From: an uncultured Rhizobiaceae group bacterium | GTDB taxonomy: Bacteria; Pseudomonadota; Alphaproteobacteria; Rhizobiales; Rhizobiaceae | Reading direction: 5' to 3' | Assembly: GCA_947501445.1 (NCBI GenBank) | Contig: CANMVS010000008.1 | Coordinates: forward strand, 244,024-308,023 | DNA: 64,000 bases | Shown here: positions 34,603 through 43,847 of the stretch, in pieces | Numbering within the stretch: the first letter of the stretch is position 1 | Layout: every line of letters begins with the position of its first letter | Made by a program: the position numbers and the translations under genes | Notes under the pieces: generated by a model | The model's input: the letters and a program-made list of their open reading frames with translations, nothing else | Database searches by the model: none | What the model was told of the DNA's origin: nothing

Positions 34603-35742
34603 CTAACGTGTCAAAATGACACCGGCAGTGTCGGTCCAGGACAGCGACACCTGGTCATTCCAGGTGAAAGTGCGTCGGGCAATGCGGCGGTTATTGGCAA
34701 CCTGTGCTTTTAACGTCTGGCCGTTGCTTAACTCAACAATGTAGGTCGACATATTTCCAAGATATGCGATGTCCAAAATCGTTCCGGTGACACAGTTTGC
34801 CCGGTCAGTTGGTGGTTCTGCCGATATGGCCAGTTTTTCGGGGCGGATGGCAAAATGACAGCGGGTGCCCTCCCTCAGCATTTCCTGGCTGGTGCCAATA
34901 ATTGGCGGCTGGCCTTCTGCCCAATCAAGCGCGTAGCGGTCAGCTTCGATGGGGCTTATGTTGCCCTCAATAAGGTTTATTTCACCGATAAAATCAGCCA
35001 CATATACGCTATTGGGTGTTTCGTAGATTCGATCGGGCGTATCAACCTGAACCAGTTCTCCCTGATCCATCACCGCAACCCGGCTGGCAACCGTCATGGC
35101 TTCCTCCTGGTCATGGGTGACAATCACGAATGTTGTTCCGGTGCGTTCCTGAATATCCATGAGTTCGAATTGGGTGTCCTGGCGCAGTTTTTTGTCCAGT
35201 GCGCCCAGAGGCTCGTCCAGCAGCAGCAGGCGAGGGGCCTTGGCGAGTGAGCGTGCCAGCGCAACGCGTTGCCTTTGACCGCCGGATATCTGATGGGGTT
35301 TGCGCCGCGCAAATTGTTCCAGCCTCACCAGCTTTAACATTTCCTCGACCCGATCCTGGATATCCGATTTTGCCATGGGTGAGCGTTTAAGGCCAAAAGC
35401 AATATTGTCGGCAACACTGAGATGAGGAAACAGCGCATAGGATTGGAACATCATGTTGACCGCCCGTTTGTTGGGCGGCACCGGCGCTATATTCTGCCCA
35501 TCCAATAAAATGGTACCTTCAGACGTTGCCTCAAACCCCGCCAGCATCCGCATCAATGTTGTTTTTCCGCATCCCGACGGTCCCAAAAGTGCAAAGAACT
35601 CGCGCTCATAGATATCAAGATTGAGATCGTTGACCGCGGTAAAATGGCCGAATTTCTTTGAAACCGATTGGAAACGTATCAGTGGCGTTGCCGCGGGATC
35701 GCTCCAGGGTGCAAAGATGGATTTGCTGCCGTCCTGTAACAT
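34603..35742 (-). CDS. potG: Polyamine ABC importer ATPase (PotG/PotA-like)
   Basis: A 379-residue ATPase. Walker A is GPSGCGKTTLMRML, the signature is ISGGQRQRVALARSL, Walker B is LLLLDEPLGALD, and the H-loop reads FVIVTHDQEEAM. Residues 280-379 form the TOBE/OB regulatory domain found in PotA and PotG, ending with GNMSTYIVELSNGQTLKAQV. It drives polyamine import. It is separated from the binding-protein gene by an 86-base gap containing a hairpin, which could lower its expression relative to the binding protein. Confidence 0.93.
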   Translation of the reverse strand: MLQDGSKSIFAPWSDPAATPLIRFQSVSKKFGHFTAVNDLNLDIYEREFFALLGPSGCGKTTLMRMLAGFEATSEGTILLDGQNIAPVPPNKRAVNMMFQSYALFPHLSVADNIAFGLKRSPMAKSDIQDRVEEMLKLVRLEQFARRKPHQISGGQRQRVALARSLAKAPRLLLLDEPLGALDKKLRQDTQFELMDIQERTGTTFVIVTHDQEEAMTVASRVAVMDQGELVQVDTPDRIYETPNSVYVADFIGEINLIEGNISPIEADRYALDWAEGQPPIIGTSQEMLREGTRCHFAIRPEKLAISAEPPTDRANCVTGTILDIAYLGNMSTYIVELSNGQTLKAQVANNRRIARRTFTWNDQVSLSWTDTAGVILTR

Positions 35743-35784
35743 TGTGCCCTCTTGCTATTGCTTTGGAACTGAAAATCAGACGCA

Positions 35785-35816
35785 AAGACCCCGCACACGT
35801 ACGGGCGCAGGGTCTT
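35785..35816 (-). other. Intercistronic hairpin between potF- and potG-type genes
   Basis: On the minus strand AAGACCCTGCGC pairs, with mismatches, with GTGCGGGGTCTT. It may attenuate read-through or protect the binding-protein message. No long T-run follows, so it is not a strong terminator. Confidence 0.6.
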
Positions 35817-35828
35817 GAGCAATAACCG

Positions 35829-36908
35829 TCAGGTGCCGGATTTGATCTTTGTCCACATACGGGTCGCCGATCGCTGAGTTCTGGGCTCCCATGGCGTCAC
35901 TGTATAGAGATTTTCCATTGTTTCAGCGCTAGGATAAATAGCCGGATCGGAGATAACCTCCTCGTCCAGAAAAGCCTGAGATGCCTTGTTGCCATTGGCG
36001 TAATATACATAGTTCGACGCTGTCGCCATGTTCTGCGCATCGAGAATGAAGTTTAAAAATTTGTGAGCGGCTTCCGGGTTCGGTGCGTCCGCAGGAATAG
36101 CCATCTGGTCAAACCACATGAGCGCGCCTTCTTTGGGTGCATGAAATTCGATTTCGACCCCATTGTCGGCCTCGGCAGCACGGTCGCGTGCCTGCAATAT
36201 GTCACCCGACCAGCCGAGGGCGACGCAGATCTCCCCATTGGCCAAAGCATTGATATATTCCGAACTGTTGAATTTTTGCACATGTGGTGCCACCGCCGAT
36301 AAGACCTCCTCGGTTTTTGCGATGACCTTGGGATCGTGACTGTCGGGGTCCTCGCCAAGGTACTTCAGTGCAGCCGGGATAAGTTCAGTCGGCGCATCAA
36401 GAAAATAGACACCGCAGGACGATAGTTTTTTCATATTCTCCGGATTGAAGACCAGTTCAAGTGAATCGACCGGTGCATCATCCCCCAGTACCTCACGCAC
36501 TTTGTTTATGTTCACACCCATTCCCGTGGTGCCCCACATGTAGTTGATGGAATAGGCATTGTCCGGGTCATATTTTTCTGTGCGCGATTCGATCATGTCC
36601 CAGATGTTGCCGGCGTTCGAGAGCTTGTCTTTATCCAGCTTTTGAAAAACACCAGCCTGTATCTGTCGCTGCAAAAATGCACCGGTTGGCACGACAACAT
36701 CATAACCTGAACTGCCGGCCAAAAGTTTTGTTTCGAGAATTTCATTTGAATCAAACACGTCGTAGATCAATGTGATCCCGGTCTCTTCCTGAAATTTCTT
36801 CAGCAACGCCTCGTCGATATAATCGGACCAATTGTAAACACGTACTTCCTCTGCAGCTGCAGCTCCCGTCATAAGCGCGACTGTCAGTGCCAAACTGATG
36901 ATCTTCAT
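35829..36908 (-). CDS. potF: Polyamine periplasmic binding protein (PotF/PotD-like)
   Basis: A 359-residue binding protein. A Sec signal (IISLALTVALMTGAAAA) precedes the family-typical mature start EEVRVYNWSDYIDEALL. Further PotF/PotD features are YDVVVPTGAFLQRQIQAGVFQKLD, NYMWGTTGMGVN and CVALGWSGDILQARDRA. It captures putrescine, spermidine or a related diamine. It is the first gene of the minus-strand operon; a GntR-type operator lies in the 77-base gap between it and the divergent regulator, so both are probably controlled by that protein. Confidence 0.93.
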   Translation of the reverse strand: MKIISLALTVALMTGAAAAEEVRVYNWSDYIDEALLKKFQEETGITLIYDVFDSNEILETKLLAGSSGYDVVVPTGAFLQRQIQAGVFQKLDKDKLSNAGNIWDMIESRTEKYDPDNAYSINYMWGTTGMGVNINKVREVLGDDAPVDSLELVFNPENMKKLSSCGVYFLDAPTELIPAALKYLGEDPDSHDPKVIAKTEEVLSAVAPHVQKFNSSEYINALANGEICVALGWSGDILQARDRAAEADNGVEIEFHAPKEGALMWFDQMAIPADAPNPEAAHKFLNFILDAQNMATASNYVYYANGNKASQAFLDEEVISDPAIYPSAETMENLYTVTPWEPRTQRSATRMWTKIKSGT

Positions 36909-36966
36909 TGCCCTGTTCCCATTTGTTGGCGCCAGCTTTTTGCTGGCCTGAGTTCCTTATTGCATT

Positions 36967-36980
36967 AATTTGATCAAATT
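36967..36980. promoter_or_regulatory. GntR-type operator 1 (potF/gntR divergent region)
   Basis: A perfect 14-bp palindrome AATTTGATCAAATT, six bases before the GntR start codon. The same sequence recurs twice after the regulator gene. Confidence 0.82.
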
Positions 36981-36985
36981 GTAAG

Positions 36986-37744
36986 ATGGAAATCAATATG
37001 GCAATGCCAGTTTTTGATTTTGAGGCGAAAAAAAGCGTCGCTACCTACCTAAATGACAGGATCGGAATGGACAAAACGACAAATCTTCAACAGCCGGATC
37101 GCAAGGTGCCGACGCACGAAATTGCCTATGACCGGCTGCGTGACATGATTTTGTTTGGTGAGCTGGCTCCCGGCGAGGCTGTCACCATACAGGGGCTGAC
37201 AGGAATGCTTGAAGCTGGCATGACCCCTGTACGTGAGGCCATCAGGCGATTGACGGCGGAAGGCGCATTGGTTCTTCAGGGCAATCGACGTGTTTGTGTT
37301 CCACAACTTACGCGGGCTCAGCTCGATGAGCTGTCGTTTGCTCGGCAGTCAATTGAGCCGAGATTGGCCTATTTGGCGGCTGAAAAGCTGACAGATAGTT
37401 GTATTCGAGAGCTTGATACGCTGGATGGGGAGATTAACCGGGCCATCGAAATTGGCGATGTGCATCAATATCTTCTCAACAATTATCGCTTTCATTTTGT
37501 ACTTTATGAAAAAGCAGATGCGGGCATTTTGATGTCTATCGCCAAATCACTGTGGCTGCAGGTTGGGCCTTCCTTGCGTGTTGTCTGTGGACGTATCGGT
37601 ACAACAAACCTTCCAGACAAACATGAAGAGGCCCTGGCCGCAATGCGGTCCGGGGATGGTGAAGGGCTTGCCAGGGCGATTGGAGAAGACATTCGTCAGG
37701 GCATAGATCACGTGCGCGATTCACTGGATTCGAATGCAATTTGA
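36986..37744 (+). CDS. GntR-family (FCD-type) regulator of the polyamine locus
   Basis: A 252-residue regulator. The winged HTH spans about residues 45-110 (AYDRLRDMILFGELAPGEAVTIQGLTGMLEAGMTPVREAIRRLTAEGAL) and an FCD-like all-helical effector domain follows (SFARQSIEPRLAYLAAEKL, then YRFHFVLYEKA). An internal ATG at 36998 with GGAAATC before it is a possible true start. The gene lies between two polyamine operons and the palindrome TTTGATCAAA occurs before it and twice after it, one copy overlapping its own stop codon. Repression of both operons until a polyamine derivative binds is likely. Confidence 0.9.
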   Translation: MEINMAMPVFDFEAKKSVATYLNDRIGMDKTTNLQQPDRKVPTHEIAYDRLRDMILFGELAPGEAVTIQGLTGMLEAGMTPVREAIRRLTAEGALVLQGNRRVCVPQLTRAQLDELSFARQSIEPRLAYLAAEKLTDSCIRELDTLDGEINRAIEIGDVHQYLLNNYRFHFVLYEKADAGILMSIAKSLWLQVGPSLRVVCGRIGTTNLPDKHEEALAAMRSGDGEGLARAIGEDIRQGIDHVRDSLDSNAI

Positions 37745-37752
37745 TCAAATTG
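37737..37752. promoter_or_regulatory. GntR-type operator 2
   Basis: A 16-bp perfect palindrome CAATTTGATCAAATTG that overlaps the last codons and the stop codon of the GntR gene, just upstream of a TTGACA box (37755-37760). Confidence 0.82.
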
Positions 37753-37766
37753 TGTTGACAGGAAAT

Positions 37767-37780
37767 AATTTGATCATATT
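37767..37780. promoter_or_regulatory. GntR-type operator 3
   Basis: AATTTGATCATATT, one base off the palindrome of operators 1 and 2, with centre 29 bases from operator 2. It fills the spacer between TTGACA (37755) and an A/T-rich -10-like stretch (about 37777-37782), so it should block the promoter of the catabolic operon. Confidence 0.75.
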
Positions 37781-37922
37781 TTGGTAGCCGCCGACCAGAT
37801 ACGTCTTTGATGTTGCGCTGGGGCAGTTCGTATCATGCCGACGGATCTCGTGGTGTGGGTTTTTCTGGATGAAGACCCCAACCGTCCGGGACAGAAAACC
37901 TGATCAAAAAGTGGAATGAAAA

Positions 37923-39296
37923 GTGACAAAGCTGGAAACACGAGACTGGGTTGAGACGCTGCCATCGGCATTTCTGAATTATCAGAACGGCCGGCGGATA
38001 GAGGAAGTTGAATGTGTTATTCCTGACCTGTCCGGCATGTCCCGTGGCAAGGCCATGCCGTTTTATAAATTCTCGCCGGATGCAACTTTCTTTTTGCCTG
38101 TGTCGCTGTTCTACCAGACCATATCGGGTGATTACGTGGATATGGACATCAAGAACCAATGGATGGAATCCGATATGGTTTTGCGTCCGGATATGGCAAC
38201 GGCTTCGGCTGTTCCCTGGGCGGATGATGCGACGCTGCAGGTTATCAATGATCTGGAAACCCGCGAGGGGGCGCCCATAGAATTTGCGCCGCGCAATGTA
38301 CTCAAACGTGTTTTGGGTCTTTATGCGGATCAGGGTTGGTCGGCGATTGTCGCACCGGAGCTGGAGTTCTATCTGATCAAACCCAATATTGATCCGAATG
38401 AACCCATTGAACCGCCCATTGGGCGTACCGGTCGGCGCGGCGCGGGACGTCAGGCCTATTCAATGGTTGCCGTGGATGAATACGGGCCGGTCATCGATAC
38501 GATTTATGATTATGCCGAAGCGCAAGGATTGACGATCGACACGGTCATTCAGGAGGGCGGTGCCGGGCAGATTGAGATCAATATGCTGCATGGCGATCCG
38601 CTGTCACTGGCAGATCAGGTTTTCTATTTCAAACGCGCGATACGCGAGGCCGCTTTGAAAAACGGCACTTTTGCCACTTTTATGGCCAAGCCAATGCGCG
38701 ATGAACCCGGCAGTGCCATGCACATTCATCAAAGTGTTGTGGATCAAAAGACCGGGGAGAATATTTTTTCCGGTCCCGATGGTGAACCGACACAGGAATT
38801 TCACAATTTCATCGGTGGATCACAGGCCCATCTGGCCTCGGTTGTGCCGTTGCTTGCGCCCTATGTAAACTCCTATCGGCGCTATACGGCTGGCATGAGT
38901 GCGCCGACCAACCTTGAATGGGCAAGCGACAACCGGACCACCGGATTGCGCATACCCATTGCGCCGCCATCCGCACGGCGGGTGGAAAATCGGGTTATCG
39001 GAATTGATTCAAATCCCTATCTGGCCATCGCGGCAAGTCTTGCCTGTGGTTATCTGGGCATGAAGAACGCCATTAAACCAAGGCCCGCAGCACAGGGTGA
39101 AGTGTTTGGCGGCGGGGCAACATTGCCGGAAAACATGCGCGATGCACTGGAACGATTTGGCAAGGATGACGTGATCCGTGATGTGTTGCATGAGGATTTT
39201 TGCCAGATGTTCGGTGCGATCAAACAGGCCGAGTTGGCTGAATTCCGACGGGAAATCTCCCCCTGGGAACGCGAGCATCTGCTGCTGAACGTTTAA
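37923..39296 (+). CDS. puuA: Gamma-glutamylputrescine synthetase-like ligase (PuuA family)
   Basis: A 457-residue GS-fold ligase. Visible elements are PDLSGMSRGKAMP near the N-terminus, IVAPELEFYLIKPN, GGAGQIEINMLHGDPLSLADQVFYFKR, MHIHQSVVDQKTGENIF and RRVENRVIGIDSNPYLAIAASLACGY. PuuA uses ATP to join glutamate to putrescine, the first step of the gamma-glutamylated putrescine pathway. The start is a GTG at 37923. It heads the catabolic operon behind operators 2 and 3. It differs clearly from the GS-like protein at 31540-32883. Confidence 0.85.
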   Translation: MTKLETRDWVETLPSAFLNYQNGRRIEEVECVIPDLSGMSRGKAMPFYKFSPDATFFLPVSLFYQTISGDYVDMDIKNQWMESDMVLRPDMATASAVPWADDATLQVINDLETREGAPIEFAPRNVLKRVLGLYADQGWSAIVAPELEFYLIKPNIDPNEPIEPPIGRTGRRGAGRQAYSMVAVDEYGPVIDTIYDYAEAQGLTIDTVIQEGGAGQIEINMLHGDPLSLADQVFYFKRAIREAALKNGTFATFMAKPMRDEPGSAMHIHQSVVDQKTGENIFSGPDGEPTQEFHNFIGGSQAHLASVVPLLAPYVNSYRRYTAGMSAPTNLEWASDNRTTGLRIPIAPPSARRVENRVIGIDSNPYLAIAASLACGYLGMKNAIKPRPAAQGEVFGGGATLPENMRDALERFGKDDVIRDVLHEDFCQMFGAIKQAELAEFRREISPWEREHLLLNV

Positions 39297-39357
39297 TGGA
39301 ATTGCTCCACAGGCTGTTTCCCGACAGACCCTGGAGCTGACGACAAGGACAAATGAC

Positions 39358-40755
39358 ATGAACCTGATTTCCAACCATCTGCCAACGGCTGAATTGCAGG
39401 CTCTGGATACCGCCCATCATATGCACCCCTTTACTGACGGGGCGGAACTTGCAGCCACCGGGCCGCGGGTCATTACCCGGGCCAAGGGTGTCATGCTGAC
39501 AGATTCAGAAGGTATTGATTATCTTGATGCGATGGCGGGGCTATGGTGCGTTAATATTGGCTATGGACGCGATGAACTGGCCCAGGTCGCGGCAAGACAG
39601 ATGAGCCAGCTGCCCTATTACAATACATTTTTCCAAACCACCCATATGCCTGCCATTGGCCTGGCTGCACGCCTGGCGGAACTTGCGCCAGGTGACCTCA
39701 ATCATGTCTTTTTTGCCGGGTCCGGCTCGGAGGCCAATGATACCAACATACGCCTTGTACGCCATTATTGGGCGGCAAAGGGCAAGCCTGAAAAGAAGGT
39801 CATCATCAGTCGCCGCAATGGCTATCACGGATCGACAGTGGGGGCTGCCAGTCTTGGCGGCATGGCACCCATGCATGCGCAGGGCGGACTGCCGATCGCG
39901 GATATTGTTCACATTGACCAGCCCTACTGGTGGGGCGAAGGGGGTGAGGAGGATCCGGATGCGTTTGGACTTGCCCGGGCCCGGCAGCTGGAACAGATGA
40001 TTGCGCAACTGGGCGAGGACCGAATTGCGGCCTTCATCGCTGAACCGGTGCAGGGGGCAGGGGGCGTTATCATCCCGCCGCAGACCTATTGGCCGGAAAT
40101 TCAGCGCATATGTGATGCCCATGAAATACTGCTGATTGCCGATGAGGTTATCTGCGGCTTCGGGCGTACCGGCAAATGGTTTGGCTCCAACACATTCGAT
40201 ATCCGACCCGATATCATGACCATAGCCAAGGGTCTGTCTTCAGGCTATCAGCCCATTGGCGGTTCCATTTGCAGCGATGAGGTGGCAAATACCATCCGCG
40301 ATGGCGGGGATTTTAATCACGGTTATACCTATAGCGGTCATCCGGTGGCAGCAGCCGTCGCACTGGAGAACCTGCGCATTCTGGAAGAAGAAAATATCAT
40401 CGGTCATGTTCGTGATGTCGCCGCTCCCTATATGGCACAGCAATGGTCCACATTGGCGGACCATCCACTGGTTGGTGAGGCAACAATTGTGGGGCTTATG
40501 GGCAGCATCGCCCTTACGCCGGATTCTCAGTCCCGTGCCCGGTTTTCTGCAGATGCGGGTACTGTGGGCCTGCGCTGTCGCGAGCGCTGTTTTGCCAATA
40601 ATCTGGTGATGCGCCATGTGGGCGACCGTATGATTATTGCGCCACCGCTGATTATTACACCTGCTGAAATTGATCTGTTGATTGAACGGGCATTGCGTGC
40701 GCTGGATGAGACCTATACGGGCCTCAAGGCCGATGGATTGCTGAAGGCTGCCTGA
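39358..40755 (+). CDS. spuC: Class III aminotransferase (putrescine/polyamine-pyruvate type)
   Basis: A 465-residue PLP enzyme. Typical omega-transaminase blocks are DSEGIDYLDAMAGLWCVNIGYGR, FFAGSGSEANDTNIRLVRHYW, AFIAEPVQGAGGVIIPP, the Asp of LIADEVICGFGRTG and the PLP Lys in IMTIAKGLSSGYQPIGG. The group includes SpuC/YgjG-like enzymes that convert putrescine or similar amines with pyruvate to aminoaldehydes. The context in a polyamine operon supports that; other omega-amino acids are possible. A good AAGGAC ribosome binding site precedes the ATG. Confidence 0.85.
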   Translation: MNLISNHLPTAELQALDTAHHMHPFTDGAELAATGPRVITRAKGVMLTDSEGIDYLDAMAGLWCVNIGYGRDELAQVAARQMSQLPYYNTFFQTTHMPAIGLAARLAELAPGDLNHVFFAGSGSEANDTNIRLVRHYWAAKGKPEKKVIISRRNGYHGSTVGAASLGGMAPMHAQGGLPIADIVHIDQPYWWGEGGEEDPDAFGLARARQLEQMIAQLGEDRIAAFIAEPVQGAGGVIIPPQTYWPEIQRICDAHEILLIADEVICGFGRTGKWFGSNTFDIRPDIMTIAKGLSSGYQPIGGSICSDEVANTIRDGGDFNHGYTYSGHPVAAAVALENLRILEEENIIGHVRDVAAPYMAQQWSTLADHPLVGEATIVGLMGSIALTPDSQSRARFSADAGTVGLRCRERCFANNLVMRHVGDRMIIAPPLIITPAEIDLLIERALRALDETYTGLKADGLLKAA

Positions 40756-40807
40756 AGGCTATGCACATTTTTCGGCAGATTCGCACAACACAATCAAGGA
40801 TGCCCTG

Positions 40808-42112
40808 GTGGATATTCTGACGGCAAATGACACGATTGGAAAACACCCCAATTCCTGGTATGCGGCAACCGCCTCAACGCCGGTGTCCGAGCATCAAAGT
40901 GCCGAAGGACAGGTGCATTGTGATGTTTGTATCGTTGGCGGTGGCTTTACCGGCCTTTCTGCTGCGTTTCATCTGGCTGATCGCGGATACGATGTTGTGT
41001 TGCTCGAAGCCAATCGCATTGGCTCCGGCGCATCGGGCCGCAATGGCGGGCAGGTGGGCATGGGACAGCGCGTGGAGCAGGATGCGCTGGAAAAAATGGT
41101 CGGACAGGACCGCGCCCGCGCCCTGTGGACGATCGGTTCGGACGCTGTTGCTCTTGTTAAAACGCTCATTGAGGACAATGGTATCGACGGTCGGTTCGTG
41201 CCGGGCATTATCCATGCGGACCACCGCAAACGTTACGTGCGTGATAGCCATGACTACGCAAAAAAACTGCAGGATGAATATGACTACGATCTGATACGCG
41301 GGATTGACCAGGACGAAATGCGACACCTCGTTGGTTCACCTGCCTATTATGGTGGTGTCCTTGATATGGGTGGCGGGCATATTCACCCGCTAAGCTTTGC
41401 ACTCGGACTTGCGCAACTGGCAACAGCACGTGGCGTGCGAATTTTTGAACGTTCACGGGTCAACACAATTGAGCCGTCCGGACGGCCCCTGGTAAAGACG
41501 GATAAGGCCGACATATGTGCAGACCACATCATTCTTGCCTGCAATGGTTATCTGGGTAACCTGGATGGACGTGTCGCAGCACGGGTCATGCCGATAAACA
41601 ATTTTGTCGTTGCTACAGAAACCCTGTCCGAGGCGACAGCGGAAGGGTTGATCAGACAGAATTATGCCGTTGCGGATTCAAAATTCGTGGTCAACTATTT
41701 CCGGCTCACACACGACAGGCGATTGCTGTTTGGCGGTGACGAATCCTATGGCTATCGTTTTCCTGACGATATCGCCAAAAAAATACGCAAACCGATGGTG
41801 CAGATTTATCCGCAATTGAAAGATACGAAAATCGATTATGCCTGGGGTGGCACACTGGGGATTACCATGAACCGGATGCCGCATTTTGAGCGTCGGGCGA
41901 ATAATATCCTGAGCGTATCGGGCTACTCCGGCCATGGTGTTGCCATGGCGACGCTGGGAGGCAAAATGGCCGCAGATGCCATTTGCGGACAGGCGGAACG
42001 ATTTGACATTATGGCAGATGTGCCCACGCCAAAATTTCCCGGTGGCGTAGCCATGCGCTGGCCGCTTCTGGTGTTGGCCATGGTGTGGTATTCGCTCAGA
42101 GACAGGCTTTGA
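40808..42112 (+). CDS. puuB: FAD-dependent oxidase (gamma-glutamylputrescine oxidase, PuuB-like)
   Basis: A 434-residue DAO-fold flavoprotein. The FAD-binding region is CDVCIVGGGFTGLSAAFHLADRGYDVVLLEA, followed by GSGASGRNGGQVGMGQR as in PuuB/OrdL proteins; near the C-terminus is the second FAD contact, ILSVSGYSGHGVAMATLGGK. PuuB oxidises gamma-glutamylputrescine to the aldehyde, releasing hydrogen peroxide and ammonia. The start is a GTG at 40808 with AAGGA upstream. It follows the PuuA-like and aminotransferase genes in the same transcript. Confidence 0.86.
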   Translation: MDILTANDTIGKHPNSWYAATASTPVSEHQSAEGQVHCDVCIVGGGFTGLSAAFHLADRGYDVVLLEANRIGSGASGRNGGQVGMGQRVEQDALEKMVGQDRARALWTIGSDAVALVKTLIEDNGIDGRFVPGIIHADHRKRYVRDSHDYAKKLQDEYDYDLIRGIDQDEMRHLVGSPAYYGGVLDMGGGHIHPLSFALGLAQLATARGVRIFERSRVNTIEPSGRPLVKTDKADICADHIILACNGYLGNLDGRVAARVMPINNFVVATETLSEATAEGLIRQNYAVADSKFVVNYFRLTHDRRLLFGGDESYGYRFPDDIAKKIRKPMVQIYPQLKDTKIDYAWGGTLGITMNRMPHFERRANNILSVSGYSGHGVAMATLGGKMAADAICGQAERFDIMADVPTPKFPGGVAMRWPLLVLAMVWYSLRDRL

Positions 42113-42169
42113 AAATACTGATCTTTCGCATGCAGAAGATCAGCATAGACAACGATTGAGGTGATGAAT

Positions 42170-43138
42170 ATGTCTGAGACAGGTGATCAGGCTTTCTTGC
42201 GCAAAGATCCCATCGGCCGCTGGCCGGAAATGACCTATGGTGGTGCCCTGAGTTTCCTGCGTCGCAAATACAGCCACGACCTTGTTGGTGTTGATGTGGC
42301 GGTCAGCGGCATTCCATTTGACAACGCGGTTACCTATCGGCCCGGTTGTCGCCTCGGGCCACGGGCGATCAGAGCAGCCTCGGTGCAACTGGCGGAATTG
42401 AAAGCCTTTCCTTTTGGCTTTGATCCCTTTGAAACCTTGTCTGTCGTGGATTATGGAGATTGCGCCATCGATCCGCACCATCCGGAGACGGTCGTTGGTT
42501 CGATTGAGGCACATGCCGACCAGATTCTTGAGACACAAACCCACATGTTGACGCTGGGTGGTGATCATTCCGTCACCTATCCATTGTTGAAGGCGCACGC
42601 AAAAAAACACGGGCCCGTGGCATTGATACAATTTGATGCCCATTGTGACACCTGGGCAGATGATGGCAGCCGCATGGATCACGGCACCATGTTTGCTCGG
42701 GCCTCAGCGGAGGGCATAATTGATGTTGCCAGGTCAATACAGGTTGGGCTGCGCACCTTCAACGACCATGATCATGGTTTTGAAATTCTGACCAGCCCAT
42801 GGATTCACCGCAATGGTATTGATGCGGCGCTGGACGTGACCCGGGCGCGCGCTGGCGGTGCGCCGGTCTATATATCCTTTGATGTTGACGGGTTGGATCC
42901 GGCCTATGCACCGGGCACCGGCACACCGGTTTCCGGCGGGCTCTCCAGTTGGCAGGCACTGGAATTTATGCGCGGTCTGGGCGAGCTTAATCTTATCGGA
43001 ATGGATGTTGTTGAAGTATCACCACCCTATGATCACGCGGAAATTACTGCCATTGCAGCTGCAACAGTGGCACATGACTGGTTGTGTTTGCTGGCCGAGA
43101 AAAAGGGTGCCAAACGCATCAATGTCGGCAGATTGTAG
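42170..43138 (+). CDS. speB: Agmatinase/ureohydrolase (SpeB-like)
   Basis: A 322-residue arginase-family enzyme. The binuclear manganese motifs are all present: LTLGGDHSVTYP, IQFDAHCDTWADDG and SFDVDGLDPAYAPGTGTP. Agmatinase yields putrescine and urea, feeding the pathway encoded alongside; guanidinobutyrase would also fit. The ATG at 42170 has GAGGTG eight bases upstream and is preferred over a GTG and an ATG immediately before it. It is in one operon with the oxidase and the amidotransferase genes. Confidence 0.87.
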   Translation: MSETGDQAFLRKDPIGRWPEMTYGGALSFLRRKYSHDLVGVDVAVSGIPFDNAVTYRPGCRLGPRAIRAASVQLAELKAFPFGFDPFETLSVVDYGDCAIDPHHPETVVGSIEAHADQILETQTHMLTLGGDHSVTYPLLKAHAKKHGPVALIQFDAHCDTWADDGSRMDHGTMFARASAEGIIDVARSIQVGLRTFNDHDHGFEILTSPWIHRNGIDAALDVTRARAGGAPVYISFDVDGLDPAYAPGTGTPVSGGLSSWQALEFMRGLGELNLIGMDVVEVSPPYDHAEITAIAAATVAHDWLCLLAEKKGAKRINVGRL

Positions 43139-43147
43139 GAAGCGGTC

Positions 43148-43828
43148 ATGAAAATTGGAATTCTTCAAACGGGTCGCACACCACCGGAGATGCGCGCCAA
43201 ACATGGCGACTATGATGATCTGTTTCGCCGGTTCCTTGATGGACGGGGTTTTGAGTTCGATACCTATCGGGTCCTTGAGGATGTTTTTCCTGAAAATATT
43301 CATGCGGCGCAGGGCTGGCTGATCACCGGATCAAAGTTTGGGGTCTATGAATCCCACGGGTGGATTGCGCCATTGGAAGAATTTTTGCGGCAGGCTTTCG
43401 CTGCGGGTGTGCCCATTATCGGTGTTTGTTTTGGTCACCAGATTTTGGCGCAGGCATTGGGTGGCAAAGTGGAAAAATACGCAGAAGGCTGGTCTGTCGG
43501 TGCCGTTGATTATGCGGTGAAAGACAGCGAGGATCCGACGACAATTATAGCATGGCATCAGGATCAGGTTGTGAAACTGCCGCCACAGGCGGAAATTGTC
43601 GGCTCGTCTGATTTTTGCAAGGCAGCGATGCTTGCCTATGGACAAACGGCATTGACCATACAGCCGCATCCCGAATTTACTGCCGAATTTGCCGGGGATT
43701 TGCTTGATGCACGACGCAATGTGTTGCCGGACAATATTGCCGCTCAGGCTGAGGATGGCCTGGATGCCGATCTGATGTCAGCTTCCATTGCCGACAGGTT
43801 CGAAGCTTTCTTTAAACAGAAGCGGTAA
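43148..43828 (+). CDS. Class I glutamine amidotransferase-like hydrolase
   Basis: A 226-residue GATase1 protein with catalytic triad Cys94 (GVCFGHQ), His174 and Glu176 (QPHPE). It belongs to the GMP-synthase-like GATase1 group, not to the peptidase C26 family of PuuD, but its place at the end of a gamma-glutamylated-polyamine operon makes a job as gamma-glutamyl-amide hydrolase (releasing GABA or a similar product) the best inference. It starts nine bases after the agmatinase stop. No aldehyde dehydrogenase gene (PuuC) is present in the operon. Confidence 0.84.
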   Translation: MKIGILQTGRTPPEMRAKHGDYDDLFRRFLDGRGFEFDTYRVLEDVFPENIHAAQGWLITGSKFGVYESHGWIAPLEEFLRQAFAAGVPIIGVCFGHQILAQALGGKVEKYAEGWSVGAVDYAVKDSEDPTTIIAWHQDQVVKLPPQAEIVGSSDFCKAAMLAYGQTALTIQPHPEFTAEFAGDLLDARRNVLPDNIAAQAEDGLDADLMSASIADRFEAFFKQKR

Positions 43829-43847
43829 CAAACGCACTACACGTCTG

